From Chitinimonas sp. BJYL2 (GTDB lineage Bacteria > Pseudomonadota > Gammaproteobacteria > Burkholderiales > Chitinimonadaceae), in assembly GCF_027257935.1 (NCBI RefSeq), contig NZ_JANZKW010000003.1, forward strand, positions 62,001-126,000: DNA of 64,000 nucleotides, in the 5' to 3' direction. This document shows, in pieces, positions 1 through 8,796 of this stretch. Both the position numbers and the translations under genes were made by a program. The notes under the pieces were generated by a model. It made no database searches. It was not told where the DNA came from and was given only the letters and a program-made list of their open reading frames with translations. Numbering within the stretch: position 1 is the first letter of the stretch; every line of letters starts with the position of its first letter.

Positions 1-266
1 GTCAGCCCCAGCAGGTCCGCCGCTTCGGCCAGACGCTCGGTGCCGGACGTGTGCTCGGGCCGCGTCATCAGCACGCTATGGCCGTGGGCCTTTACCACAT
101 CGAAAATGCGTTGGTCATCGGTGGCCACATGTACGGCACGCGCGCCGCTTTGCAGCGCACGCTCTACCACGCGCACGACCATGGGCTTGCCGCCTATATC
201 CGCCAACGGCTTTTCGGGCAGGCGGCTTGATGCCAGCCGTGCCGGGACGATGGCCACAAAGCTCAC
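1..266 (-). CDS. kdsB: 3-deoxy-manno-octulosonate cytidylyltransferase (CMP-KDO synthetase), partial
   Basis: This is the N-terminal 88 codons of KdsB; the rest lies beyond the left edge. The enzyme activates KDO with CTP for lipopolysaccharide inner-core synthesis in the cytoplasm. The start of the protein shows the nucleotidyltransferase signature [16 protein letters not shown] followed by GGKPMV, then the VATDD stretch and the [16 protein letters not shown] segment, all typical of KdsB. The start is a GTG that overlaps the stop of the upstream Trm112-family gene (GTGA). It is the last visible gene of an LPS-related run with lpxK. Identification is secure; only the C-terminal two thirds are unseen. 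Confidence 0.93.
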   Translation of the reverse strand, partial: MSFVAIVPARLASSRLPEKPLADIGGKPMVVRVVERALQSGARAVHVATDDQRIFDVVKAHGHSVLMTRPEHTSGTERLAEAADLLGL

Positions 267-448
267 GCGCCGACTTCCTCTTCAGGTGCCAGCTCGCGGG
301 CTTCGCCTTCCAGCATGACCGGGATACCGTCACGCACCGGGAAGGCCAGGCGATCACCTCGGCAGATCAGCTCCTGGCGTGCCTTGGCGTAATGCAAGGG
401 GCCCTTGCAAATCGGGCAGACGAGGATTTCCAGCAGTTTGGCGTCCAT
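263..448 (-). CDS. Trm112/YcaR family zinc-ribbon-like small protein
   Basis: This is a 61-residue protein starting [16 protein letters not shown], the hallmark of the Trm112/UPF0434 (YcaR) family. In-frame codons exist upstream, but this ATG gives the family's usual length of about 60 residues. It has a CPIC pair and a later single Cys in LICRGD, then the conserved [13 protein letters not shown] tail. Trm112 proteins activate methyltransferases in eukaryotes and archaea. The bacterial role is not firmly assigned, although the gene sits between lpxK and kdsB in many proteobacteria, as here. Its stop overlaps the kdsB GTG, so the two are probably translationally coupled. Confidence 0.9.
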   Translation of the reverse strand: MDAKLLEILVCPICKGPLHYAKARQELICRGDRLAFPVRDGIPVMLEGEARELAPEEEVGA

Positions 449-505
449 GCGAATAACAACCTTGCGCCCAAGGCGCGCTGTGCGACCCCGCACCGGGGCA
501 CGGGA

Positions 506-1525
506 TCAGGGAAGGTGGCGAAGTTGCGTGAGGCGGTCGAGCAGCCAGCTCGCCAGATCCGGCGTGTAGCGTGCCGTGACCGGCAAAACCCAGATATTAC
601 CATTGGCCGAGAGCTCGCCTGTCGCCAACAGGGTTTGCAGTTTCACGGCGTCCTTCTCGGTGACCAGCAAGGGCGCATCGACCAAGCCTCGCACGTCGGC
701 CGCCGCATAGGCGTGGTGATCGGCAAAGGCGTGGCCGATTACGTTCAGGTCTGCTGCCCGCAGCGTGGCAAAAAAGCGCTCGGGGTTGGCGATGCCGGCC
801 AACGCGTGCACGGTTTGTCCTGCCAGTGCTGCCAGCGGTTTTTGTTGCCGTGCATCATCCAGTCGCCAGAGCGCTTCGGCTTGCAAACGCATGGCAAAGG
901 TATGGGTGTGCGCAGGCACGGGTACGGCCGCCGCGCCGTTGATGATGACGGCGTCGCAGCATTGCAGGCGGCTGGGAGGCTCGCGCAGCGGGCCGGCAGG
1001 CAGCGGCCAGCCATTCATCAAGCCGCGCGCGCCGTCGATCAGCGCCAGCTCGATATCGCGGTGCAGGCGGTAGTGCTGCATGCCGTCGTCGCATAGCAAG
1101 ACTTGGGTATCGGGATGCGCCGCCAGCAAGGCGCGTGCGGTGGCAACGCGATCGCGGCCTACGAATACCGGGCAACCGGTGGTGCGGGCCAGTAGCACAG
1201 GCTCATCGCCAAAGCGTGCAGGATCGCCATCCGCCGGCACGGCAGCATGGCCGTCCACTTGCCCGCCATGGCCGCGGCTGATGATGCCCGGCTGCCAGCC
1301 AGCGGCGCGCAGCTGCCGGGCAAGATACTGTGCAGTCGGGGTTTTGCCGGCGCCGCCCGCAGTGATGTTGCCGATCACGACGACGGGCACAGGCACGCGC
1401 GTGCTGGTGAGCCAGCCGCGGCGGTAGGCGAAGCGGCGCAAGGCAGCGAGCACAGAAAACAACGCCGCCAGCGGCAGGAGCAAGGCGGCGGGAAAGCGGG
1501 ATTGCCAGAAGGCGGGGGTACGCAT
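506..1525 (-). CDS. lpxK: tetraacyldisaccharide 4'-kinase (lipid A biosynthesis)
   Basis: LpxK phosphorylates the 4' position of the lipid A disaccharide precursor at the inner face of the cytoplasmic membrane, using ATP. The protein is 339 residues, normal for the family. An N-terminal hydrophobic helix (about residues 12-30) anchors it. It is followed by PVVVIGNITAGGAGKTP with the Walker A loop at 52-63, and later the conserved ISRGHGG and LLCDDGMQHYRLHRD segments. It lies between exbD and the Trm112 gene on the same strand, a common betaproteobacterial arrangement. Confidence 0.96.
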   Translation of the reverse strand: MRTPAFWQSRFPAALLLPLAALFSVLAALRRFAYRRGWLTSTRVPVPVVVIGNITAGGAGKTPTAQYLARQLRAAGWQPGIISRGHGGQVDGHAAVPADGDPARFGDEPVLLARTTGCPVFVGRDRVATARALLAAHPDTQVLLCDDGMQHYRLHRDIELALIDGARGLMNGWPLPAGPLREPPSRLQCCDAVIINGAAAVPVPAHTHTFAMRLQAEALWRLDDARQQKPLAALAGQTVHALAGIANPERFFATLRAADLNVIGHAFADHHAYAAADVRGLVDAPLLVTEKDAVKLQTLLATGELSANGNIWVLPVTARYTPDLASWLLDRLTQLRHLP

Positions 1526-1578
1526 GGTTAAATTTCGAAGGCTCAGGCGCGGGTCTCACCGCACGCCATCCCCTCCTA

Positions 1579-1992
1579 TCACTGCGGTGTCTGGGTCGCG
1601 AAGGTCAACCGCGCAAAACCCGCCATGCGGGCGGCTTCCATCACGTTGACTACAGACTGGTGGTTGGCATTGCCATCCGCATTGATGACGATAACGGGTT
1701 CCTTGCCATTGGCGGCCTTGCGTAGATCGGCGCCAAGCTGCTCCACGCCACTGAACGAGACGCGCGAACCGTTGATGGCGTACTGCCCCGAATTGCTCAC
1801 CGATACCTCAATCTCCTGCGCTTTGGCTTCCTGCTTCTCGGCAGCCGCCGTGGGCAGCGCAATCTTCAGTTCGGTGAACTTGGAATACGTGGTCGTGGCC
1901 ATCAGGAAAATCAGGATGACCAGCATCACGTCGATCAGCGGGATGAAGTTGATTTCGGGCTCTTCACGCACCCTGCCGCGGCGGAAGTTCAT
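1579..1992 (-). CDS. exbD: biopolymer transport protein ExbD/TolR family
   Basis: This 137-residue inner-membrane protein has a short cytoplasmic N-terminus, one transmembrane helix (about 17-36) and a periplasmic domain. The helix carries the essential Asp at position 21 within NFIPLIDVMLVILIFLM, the proton-pathway residue of ExbD/TolR. With ExbB it forms the proton-driven motor that energises TonB or a Tol-like partner. It starts 6 bases after the exbB stop. Neither tonB nor tolA/tolB/pal is visible nearby, so ExbD rather than TolR is inferred from the neighbourhood with lpxK and kdsB. Confidence 0.92.
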   Translation of the reverse strand: MNFRRGRVREEPEINFIPLIDVMLVILIFLMATTTYSKFTELKIALPTAAAEKQEAKAQEIEVSVSNSGQYAINGSRVSFSGVEQLGADLRKAANGKEPVIVINADGNANHQSVVNVMEAARMAGFARLTFATQTPQ

Positions 1993-1998
1993 GCCGGA

Positions 1999-2607
1999 TT
2001 AACCTCGTTCACCGTGGACAACTTCAACCAGCTTGATCGCCTGCTGTTCCATTTCGACGACAAAGCTGTCCACGCTGCTGCGGAAGTGGCGGTAGAACAC
2101 CAGCGCCGGAATCGCGACAATAATGCCGAACGCCGTGTTGTAGAGCGCCACCGAGATGCCATGTGCGAGCATGGTCGGGTTGGTGCCCCCGGTCGGCGCT
2201 TGCGAGCCAAAGATCTCGATCATGCCGATCACGGTACCCAACAGGCCCATCAGCGGGGCGGCAGTGGCAATGGTGCCCAGCGTGGTCAGGAATCGTTCGA
2301 GATCATGGGCGACGGCGCGGCCGCTCTCCTCGATGGACTCGCGCATGATGTCGCGGCTGCTCTTCACGTTCTTGAGGCCGGCAGCGAGCACGCGACCCAA
2401 GGGCGAGCTGGCTTGCAGGCGGGAGAGCATGTCGGCGTTGACGCCGGACTGGCGGTATTCCTGTACCGTCAGAGCGAGCAGACCGTCTGGCAGGACTTGC
2501 GAGCGGCGCAGGCTGATCAGCCGTTCAAGGATGATCGCCACGGCGATGATCGATGCCAGGATGATCAGGTAGATCGGCCAACCGGCTGCCTGGATAATGG
2601 CGAGCAT
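1999..2607 (-). CDS. exbB: biopolymer transport protein ExbB (MotA/TolQ/ExbB family)
   Basis: This is an inner-membrane proton-channel protein of about 202 residues that partners ExbD. I place the start at the ATG giving MLAIIQAAGWPIYLIILASI; an in-frame extension of 20 codons upstream has no family resemblance. Three membrane segments are visible: about 10-30, one near 110 in the LTTLGTIATAAPLMGLLGTVIGMI block, and one near 150-170. The TAAPLMGLLGTVIGMI motif is diagnostic for the MotA/TolQ/ExbB channel domain. It is the first gene of the exbB-exbD-lpxK-Trm112-kdsB run. Confidence 0.92.
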   Translation of the reverse strand: MLAIIQAAGWPIYLIILASIIAVAIILERLISLRRSQVLPDGLLALTVQEYRQSGVNADMLSRLQASSPLGRVLAAGLKNVKSSRDIMRESIEESGRAVAHDLERFLTTLGTIATAAPLMGLLGTVIGMIEIFGSQAPTGGTNPTMLAHGISVALYNTAFGIIVAIPALVFYRHFRSSVDSFVVEMEQQAIKLVEVVHGERG

Positions 2608-2995
2608 AGAGAGAACACCCTGCGTGAAAGACCGCGCTACTTTAGCGGCGCACCCGGAAGGCAGCAAGCGGGCTGAGCGGCTGTTCGCGATCTTTGCGCG
2701 GTCTGACCAATGAATGTCGTGCCGAATGCCGGGTCAGACTGCCTGCAAAGCCCGGTGCCAGTTGGGCCGCGCGGCTTTTTCACACAGTCTGTGGATAATT
2801 TTGTGGGTAAACCTGTGGGCATGGCGTTTTTCGCCCGTCATTCCTGCGCTTTTCTGGTTTGCTCAAAAAAAGAGCTAAGTTAAATTGGTCTTTTAAATCA
2901 GTAATTTAAGGTTTTGCTGTAAGACGGGGTATGCATACCGGTCTGGTTGGTCGACGATCGGCTTGAAATGTGGATGAAATGCCGCTGGAGAATGA
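2608..2995. other. gene-free spacer between divergent exbB and xseA with DnaA-box-like sites and an AT-rich tract
   Basis: This is the only stretch over 300 bases without a gene apart from the tRNA region. At 2790-2798 it holds TGTGGATAA, a perfect complement of the DnaA-box consensus TTATNCACA. At 2802-2810 there is TGTGGGTAA and at 2776-2784 TTTTTCACA, each one mismatch from consensus. About 60 bases further on, 2866-2930 is conspicuously AT-rich for this genome. Promoters for both divergent genes must lie here, but I cannot place one confidently. I see no ORF with coding character. Confidence 0.5.
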
Positions 2996-4351
2996 ATGAA
3001 CCCCTTGTTGTCAAGCCCCGGCCTGGTATGGTCGGTCGCCGAGTTGAACCGAAGCGTCAAAACCTTGATCGAGCGGGAAATTCCGCTTGTCTGGGTGGCG
3101 GGCGAGATATCCAATCTCACCATCGCCGCCAGCGGGCACTGTTATTTTTCGCTCAAGGATGCACAGGCTCAGGTGCGCTGCGTGATGTTCCGCAACCGCG
3201 CCATGCTGCTGCCGTTCAAACCGCGCGAAGGTATGAAAGTGGAGGCGCGCGCGCAGGTCACCCTTTACGAGGCACGAGGGGATTTCCAGCTCAATCTGGA
3301 AGCCATGCGTCCCGCGGGTCTGGGTGCGCTGTACGAGGCTTTCGAGTTGCTCAAGCAACGGCTGGCGGCAGAGGGTCTGTTCGATGCCGCCCGCAAACGA
3401 CCCTTGCCATTGCAGCCCCGCGCCATCGGCATCGTTACCTCCCCGCAGGCTGCCGCTCTGCGTGATGTGATTGCCACCTTGCGCCGTCGTGCGCCGCATC
3501 TGCCTGTGGTGCTGTACCCCACGCCTGTGCAGGGCGAGGGCGCGGCGCAGCAGATTGCCCGTCGGATTGCCGAGGCGAATGCGCGCAAGGAGGTGGATGT
3601 GCTGCTGGTCTGTCGCGGTGGCGGCAGCATTGAAGACCTCTGGTCGTTCAATGAGGAAGTCGTGGCGCGGGCGATAGCCGGCAGCCAATTACCCGTTGTA
3701 AGTGGCGTGGGTCATGAAACCGACTTCACGATTGCCGATTTTGTGGCCGATCTGCGTGCGCCTACGCCAACGGCAGCGGCTGAGTTGGTCTCACCCGACC
3801 GCAGTGCCCAGCTCGCGCGCCTTGCCGAACTGGCGCGGCGTAGCGGCTGGTTGTTGCGGCAGGCGCTGGAGCGGCGCATGCAGAAGCTGGATCTGCTGGC
3901 GAGCCGCCTGTTGCATCCGGGTGAACGGATTGCGCGGCAGCGAGAGCGGCTGGCGGGTGTCGCCGTCCGCCGGGACCAAGCCTATGCGCGAGGACTTGAA
4001 CGCGCACGCTGGCGACTTGAAGGGATGCAGCTTCGCATCTCGCGCCAGCGGCCGGACCCGGCGGCGCTGGGGGCGCTGCTGGTAGCGCGCAGGGCAAGGT
4101 TGCAGGAGCTGCACGGTCGGCAGCAGCAGTTGCGCCAGCGCAGCCTTGCGGCGCTGGTCGATCGGCTGGAAGGGCTGAATCCTGAAGCGGTACTGGCACG
4201 CGGTTACAGCATGGTCACCAGCCGCGATGGCAAGGTGATCAGTGATGCGGCCACGCTGAAAGCGGGTCAGGTTGTCTCGATGCGCTTTGCCAAGGGCGAA
4301 GCCCGGGCCGTCATCGATTCGGCCGGTGCCGAACAGGGCAAGCTGTTCTGA
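2996..4351 (+). CDS. xseA: exodeoxyribonuclease VII large subunit
   Basis: XseA with XseB degrades single-stranded DNA in both directions and works in repair and recombination. The protein has 451 residues, normal for the family. An N-terminal OB-fold (about 1-105, starting from SVAELNRSVKTLIER) binds ssDNA. The catalytic domain contains GIVTSPQAAALRDVI, LVCRGGGSIEDLWSFNEE and the diagnostic PVVSGVGHETDFTIADFVAD with RAPTPTAAAE. A long coiled region rich in Arg/Leu/Gln (about 260-400) precedes the C-terminal LARGYSMVTSRDGKVI motif. The small subunit xseB is not in this window, as is usual when it sits with ispA/dxs. Confidence 0.97.
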   Translation: MNPLLSSPGLVWSVAELNRSVKTLIEREIPLVWVAGEISNLTIAASGHCYFSLKDAQAQVRCVMFRNRAMLLPFKPREGMKVEARAQVTLYEARGDFQLNLEAMRPAGLGALYEAFELLKQRLAAEGLFDAARKRPLPLQPRAIGIVTSPQAAALRDVIATLRRRAPHLPVVLYPTPVQGEGAAQQIARRIAEANARKEVDVLLVCRGGGSIEDLWSFNEEVVARAIAGSQLPVVSGVGHETDFTIADFVADLRAPTPTAAAELVSPDRSAQLARLAELARRSGWLLRQALERRMQKLDLLASRLLHPGERIARQRERLAGVAVRRDQAYARGLERARWRLEGMQLRISRQRPDPAALGALLVARRARLQELHGRQQQLRQRSLAALVDRLEGLNPEAVLARGYSMVTSRDGKVISDAATLKAGQVVSMRFAKGEARAVIDSAGAEQGKLF

Positions 4352-4405
4352 GCGGGGTGGACGGCCTTTGTGCAAGTTGCCGCAGATTGCAGCCTGCGCG
4401 CTGCC

Positions 4406-5206
4406 TCAGACCTCGCCATCCATCCAGCGATCCAGCCAGGCGGCGGTGACCAATGCCGCATCGAGTGTCATTTCGCCCAGTCGGGCGGCGGCCTCATCGG
4501 CATCAAGGAGTTCAAAGCCGTCGACCTCGCCATCGGTATTGATAGGCACAAAGTCGGGCGGCAGGGCGAGGTCAAAGCAGTAGAGCATTTCGTCGTGTAT
4601 GCCATCCGGCTCGCGGCGCTGGCTGCGCAGCACGCCGGCGGGACGAGCCAGCAAGGCCAGGCGGGTGGGGATCCCGGCCTCTTCGGCCAGTTCGCGCAAC
4701 AGGCAGTCGCGTACGGTTTCCCCGGCGGCAATACCGCCCGCGGTCATATTGTCCAGCCTGCCGGGGTCCACGGCTTTGTGCAGGGCGCGACGGGCAATCC
4801 AGATGCCGCCGTCTTCGATGTAACCATTCACGTGGACGGCGCGGCTGCAAAGACCCAGCGGGCGGAAGGCAGCGCGCTCGAGTGAGAACCGCACCCGTCC
4901 CCAGTCATCCACCCAGTCATAGGCTTCATCGCGCCATCCCTGAATCCAGCCCTCACCCCGCAGAACCTCGGCCAGACACTGCAAGGCGTGGGATCGCCCC
5001 AGCGGGCCACCGAGCGCGCGGCTCAGGGTCAGGCCGTCGTCACTTTCTTCAAACAGGCCGCTCTCGCGCAGGCGTGAGGCCATGGCAGGGCTCACCCAAC
5101 CGGCCAGCGTGCCTTCTACCAGCCAACCCGTAAGCCCGGCCGGGTCGAAGCGGGGGTACTGGCTACGCCAGGTCTGAAGCGAGTCCTGCAGGGCAGTGAC
5201 GGTCAT
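4406..5206 (-). CDS. Nudix hydrolase with N-terminal DUF4743 domain
   Basis: This 266-residue protein has an N-terminal region (about 1-120) resembling DUF4743 and a C-terminal Nudix fold. The Nudix box is complete: G at the start of GGIAAGE, seven residues, then RELAEEAGI, with the catalytic Glu residues in REL-EE. DUF4743-Nudix proteins are related to the Tnr3-type enzymes that remove phosphate from damaged thiamine diphosphate; that substrate is inferred from family, not shown. Its ATG overlaps the stop of the upstream solute-binding-like gene (ATGA), suggesting co-translation. It converges on xseA. Confidence 0.85.
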   Translation of the reverse strand: MTVTALQDSLQTWRSQYPRFDPAGLTGWLVEGTLAGWVSPAMASRLRESGLFEESDDGLTLSRALGGPLGRSHALQCLAEVLRGEGWIQGWRDEAYDWVDDWGRVRFSLERAAFRPLGLCSRAVHVNGYIEDGGIWIARRALHKAVDPGRLDNMTAGGIAAGETVRDCLLRELAEEAGIPTRLALLARPAGVLRSQRREPDGIHDEMLYCFDLALPPDFVPINTDGEVDGFELLDADEAAARLGEMTLDAALVTAAWLDRWMDGEV

Positions 5207-5958
5207 CGGCGACTCCGCAGCGGGGGCGAGGGTTTGCTTGGGCTGATACCAATATATTTGCTGATCAGCCGCTCGGTGTCACCGGTCTCGTTGAGCTGGC
5301 GTATGGCGGCGCTCAGTCTTGCCAGGGTGTCGGCGGGCAAAGTGGGGTTGGCATAGACGCTGACATCGGTGCTCAGGAACACGAAGGGCTCGGCAAAGCG
5401 ATGCATATCAATGCCGCTGGAGTGGGCGGCGGCATTCAGCGAACCCGCTTCACCGCACAGTCCATCCAGGCGCCCTGCCTGGAGCATGCGCAGGCCCTGG
5501 CTGATATCGGTGAGTTCATAAACCCGCATGCCCTGCCGGCTCAGCACCGGACAGGAGTGGTTGAGCCGCCCGATCAGATAGGGGCGAAATTCGGCCAGCG
5601 CGCGGGGGGTTAGCCCGAGTTCCGGGCGATACACCACGACGCCCTCAAACCGCCAGACCCTGCCAAGGTTGATCATGCCCGCCTTGGTATCCAGCGAGAC
5701 ACTGGTAATCGCCAGATCAAGCTGCTTGCGCTCCAGCATGGCGTACAGCCTTGCGGTAGGTAGCAAGGTGTTGCGGGTCGGCACGCCGGCAACTTCGCCG
5801 ATGCGGTTACCCAGCAAGAAGAACGCGCCATCCGGGCGACCCTTGGTCGTGAGATAGCCATAGGGGGCCACATCCAGCGTGCCGAGCCGCAGGGGCTTGT
5901 CGGCAGCCTGGGTGACGCCGAGCAGCGCGACGCAAAAGATCAGCAGTGTGCGCAGCAT
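5203..5958 (-). CDS. periplasmic solute-binding-like protein (SBP family 3 type)
   Basis: This is a 251-residue secreted protein. The signal peptide is MLRTLLIFCVALLGVTQAA, with cleavage likely after TQAA. The mature part shows the family-3 binding-protein pattern: an opening strand LRLGTLDVAPYGYL, a central ARLYAMLERKQLDLAITSVSL, and a closing RLSAAIRQLNETGDTERLISKY. There is no ABC permease or ATPase beside it, so it is an orphan; such proteins may act in sensing or have lost transport partners. It overlaps the Nudix gene start by four bases. The ligand cannot be read from sequence. Confidence 0.8.
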   Translation of the reverse strand: MLRTLLIFCVALLGVTQAADKPLRLGTLDVAPYGYLTTKGRPDGAFFLLGNRIGEVAGVPTRNTLLPTARLYAMLERKQLDLAITSVSLDTKAGMINLGRVWRFEGVVVYRPELGLTPRALAEFRPYLIGRLNHSCPVLSRQGMRVYELTDISQGLRMLQAGRLDGLCGEAGSLNAAAHSSGIDMHRFAEPFVFLSTDVSVYANPTLPADTLARLSAAIRQLNETGDTERLISKYIGISPSKPSPPLRSRR

Positions 5959-6076
5959 GAGGCGGCTGGTTCTCCTTTTTCTGCTTTATAAACCAGAAGT
6001 CACTGCCGCTGCGATGCTGGACCGATAACGGGTGTGGCATGTCTGCCATCCGTCATGGTGGATGGGTCGGGTGGGA

Positions 6077-8107
6077 TCAGGCCTTGAGCAGCTCTTCGCG
6101 ACCGGACAGCCAGCGATCCAGATGCGCTTCCACCACCGCCGGGTGATGATCGAGCAGCGTGCCGGCCACATCGCGCGCCTGCTCCAGCAGCACGGTATCG
6201 CGCTCCAGATCGGCAAAGCGCAGCATGGGCACGCCCGACTGACGCGCACCCAGAAATTCGCCGGGACCACGGATGCGCAGGTCTTCGCGGGCGATCAGGA
6301 AGCCATCAGTGGTTTCGAAAATCACTTTGAGCCGCTGCTTGGCCACTTCGCCCAGCGGCGCGCTGTATAGCAGGATGCAGCTCGACTCGAGCGCACCCCG
6401 GCCCACGCGGCCACGCAGCTGGTGAAGCTGCGCCAGGCCCATGCGCTCGGCATGTTCGATCACCATCAGCGTCGCGTTCGGCACATCCACGCCGACCTCG
6501 ATGACGGTGGTGGCCACCAGTACCTGTACCTCGTTGCGCGCAAACGCCGCCATCACTTCGGCCTTTTCGGCCGGCTTGAGGCGGCCATGGACGAGGCCGA
6601 CGCGGTATTCAGGCAGGGATTCGGACAGCGCGACGTGCGTGTCGATGGCGGTTTGCAGCTCCAGTGCTTCGCTCTCTTCGATCAGCGGGCAGACCCAGTA
6701 GACCTGCCGGCCCTCGCTGCATACCTTGCGTACCTGTTCGACCATTTCCTCGCGGCGCGCATCGTTGACCAGCCGGGTCTTGATCGGCGTGCGGCCCGGT
6801 GGGAGCTCGTCGATCACGCTGACGTCGAGGTCGGCATAGAAGCTCATCGCCAGCGTGCGCGGAATCGGCGTGGCCGACATCATCAGCTGGTGCGGCGAGC
6901 CGCCCTTGCCGCGCAGCGCCAAGCGCTGGTGCACGCCAAAGCGGTGCTGTTCGTCCACGATAGCGAGACCCAGCCGCGCAAAGCTGACGGATTCCTGGAA
7001 TAGGGCATGGGTGCCTACTGCCAACCAGGCCTCGCCCGATTCGACGCGCGCAATGGCCGCGGCCTTGGCGGCGGGCTTGAGGGAGCCTGCGAGCCAGACG
7101 ACCTCGATACCTAGCGGTGCCAGCCACTGGCTGAGTTTTTTGTAGTGCTGTTCGGCGAGGATTTCGGTCGGTGCCATCAGCGCAGCCTGGTGGCCGGCTT
7201 CAATTGCATCCAGTGCCGCCAGTGCGGCAACAATGGTCTTTCCTGCGCCCACATCGCCTTGCAGTAAGCGCTGCATCGGATGTGTGCTGGCCAGATCGTG
7301 GCGGATTTCCGCGAGCACCTTGGTCTGCGCGCCGGTCAGACCGAACGGCAGGGATGCCAGCAGCTGCTGCGCCAGCAGGCCGGTGGCACGCAGGCTCGGC
7401 GCGGTCTGTTCGCGGCGGCGTCGGTAGGCAAGGCGCATCGACAGCTGCTGCGCCAGCAGCTCATCGAACTTGAGGCGCAGCCAAGCGGCGTGGGTGCGTT
7501 CGGACAGTGCGCGCTGCGCCGTATCGGGCGTGGGCTGGTGCAGCAGGCGCACGGCGGCGTCAAACGGCATCAGGCCCAGATCGTGGCGGAGCACCTCGGG
7601 CAGTGTGTCGTCGAGCACGCAGTGGTTGAGTGCCTGGTTTACCAGCTTGCGCAGCGGCGGCTGGGCGAGGCCGTTGACGGTGGGGTAGATGGGGGTCAGC
7701 GCCTCGGCCAGCGGGGTTTCACTGCCCACGCTGCGCACCTTGGGGTGCACCATCTCTTCGCCAAAAAAGCCGCGGCGGATTTCGCCCAGCAAACGCACGC
7801 GCTTGCCCTCGGCGAGCTGCTGTTGCTGGTTGGGGTAGAAATGCAGCAGGCGCACGAACAGCTCGCTGCTGCCATCGCTGATGCGGGCAACGAGCTGACG
7901 GCGCGGTCGGAAGGTGATGTCGGCGTGCTCGACGGTACCTTCCACCATCACCGGCACGCCCATGGGCGCATCGGCAATCGTGTACAGATGAGTTTCGTCC
8001 TCGTAACGCAGCGGCAGGTGCAGCACCAGATCAAACGGCTGGCGGATGCCCAGCTTGGCCAGACGGCTGGCGACGGCCTTGGGCAGCTTGGCGAAATCCA
8101 GACTCAT
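6077..8107 (-). CDS. recG: ATP-dependent DNA helicase RecG
   Basis: RecG remodels stalled replication forks and branch-migrates recombination intermediates. The 676-residue length is typical. The N-terminal wedge (OB-fold) domain spans roughly 1-200. The helicase motifs follow: Walker A in GDVGAGKTIVA, the DExH-like LAIVDEQHRFGVHQRL, motif III MMSATPIPRTLAMSFY, then VHGRLKPAEKAEVMAAF and LVATTVIEVGVDVPNAT, and motif VI QLRGRVGRG. The C-terminal RIRGPGEFLGARQSG is a RecG signature. It overlaps the stop of trmO by four bases and forms an operon with trmO and the DUF2520 gene. Confidence 0.97.
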   Translation of the reverse strand: MSLDFAKLPKAVASRLAKLGIRQPFDLVLHLPLRYEDETHLYTIADAPMGVPVMVEGTVEHADITFRPRRQLVARISDGSSELFVRLLHFYPNQQQQLAEGKRVRLLGEIRRGFFGEEMVHPKVRSVGSETPLAEALTPIYPTVNGLAQPPLRKLVNQALNHCVLDDTLPEVLRHDLGLMPFDAAVRLLHQPTPDTAQRALSERTHAAWLRLKFDELLAQQLSMRLAYRRRREQTAPSLRATGLLAQQLLASLPFGLTGAQTKVLAEIRHDLASTHPMQRLLQGDVGAGKTIVAALAALDAIEAGHQAALMAPTEILAEQHYKKLSQWLAPLGIEVVWLAGSLKPAAKAAAIARVESGEAWLAVGTHALFQESVSFARLGLAIVDEQHRFGVHQRLALRGKGGSPHQLMMSATPIPRTLAMSFYADLDVSVIDELPPGRTPIKTRLVNDARREEMVEQVRKVCSEGRQVYWVCPLIEESEALELQTAIDTHVALSESLPEYRVGLVHGRLKPAEKAEVMAAFARNEVQVLVATTVIEVGVDVPNATLMVIEHAERMGLAQLHQLRGRVGRGALESSCILLYSAPLGEVAKQRLKVIFETTDGFLIAREDLRIRGPGEFLGARQSGVPMLRFADLERDTVLLEQARDVAGTLLDHHPAVVEAHLDRWLSGREELLKA

Positions 8108-8796
8108 GCTGCCGTGATGCTGGTGACGCGGGCCACGCCTGCCTGCGTGCGCCAGCGGATGTTCAGATCGTAAAGCTGCATGCCGTAGTCACGATCCGGG
8201 TCGTCGGCATAGCCGGGACGCGGGTCTTGCGCAAGCACTTCGGCGATCAGCTGGCGCAGCTTGGGCAGGCGCTGTGCTTGTTCAAGCAGGGTGACTTCTG
8301 CAGCCGGGTCGAACACGACGGTAAGCGGCTGGCTGCCATCGTCGGCATAGCCGTTGCCCGCGTCGGCAATCGCGTCGGCGTAACCGAGGTAGGGCTTGAG
8401 ATCGAGCACAGGCGTGCCGTCGAGCAGGTCGATACCGGCAAGATGGATGCGTACGCCGCCATCGGTATCAATACCGGCGAGGCGTGCGACCGACAGGCCG
8501 ATGGGGTTGGGGCGGAAGGTCGAGCGTGTGGCAAACACGCCGACCCGGCGGTTGCCGCCCAGCTTGGGGGGGCGCACTGTGGGTCGCCAACCTTGCGCGG
8601 CGGTTTCGTGAAAGACGAACAGCACCCACACATGGCTGAAGGCATCGAGCCCGCGCACGGTATCGGGGTGGTCATAGGGCGGCAGCAGATGCAGCGTGGC
8701 CTCGGAACTGGGCGCGAGACCGGGCTGGCGCGGAATCGCAAACTTCTCGCGGTAACAGCTTTCGATCCGGCCGATGGCCTGCATGTGCCAGTTCAT
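8104..8796 (-). CDS. trmO: tRNA (N6-threonylcarbamoyl-adenosine-37 N6)-methyltransferase TrmO (YaeB/VirR family)
   Basis: TrmO uses S-adenosylmethionine to methylate t6A37 in certain tRNAs. The 230-residue protein starts with MNWHMQAIGRIESCYREKF. It contains the family block FSHVWVLFVFHE, then GGNRRVGVFATRSTFRPNPIGLS, the core SAM-binding signature of UPF0066/TrmO. LLDGTPVLDLKPYL and a C-terminal extension with PRPGYADDPDRDYGMQ follow. It is coupled at both ends, overlapping recG downstream and the DUF2520 gene upstream by four bases each. Identification is firm. Confidence 0.93.
   Translation of the reverse strand: MNWHMQAIGRIESCYREKFAIPRQPGLAPSSEATLHLLPPYDHPDTVRGLDAFSHVWVLFVFHETAAQGWRPTVRPPKLGGNRRVGVFATRSTFRPNPIGLSVARLAGIDTDGGVRIHLAGIDLLDGTPVLDLKPYLGYADAIADAGNGYADDGSQPLTVVFDPAAEVTLLEQAQRLPKLRQLIAEVLAQDPRPGYADDPDRDYGMQLYDLNIRWRTQAGVARVTSITAA

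Noticed and set aside
1579-2607. TolQ/TolR instead of ExbB/ExbD
   Set aside because: No tolA, tolB, pal or ybgC next to them; the lpxK/kdsB context fits ExbBD-type pairs. The motor chemistry is the same either way.
2776-2930. Possible chromosomal or plasmid origin at the DnaA-box cluster
   Set aside because: No dnaA, dnaN, gyrB, repA, parAB or iterons nearby, and only one perfect box. Kept only as a regulatory curiosity.
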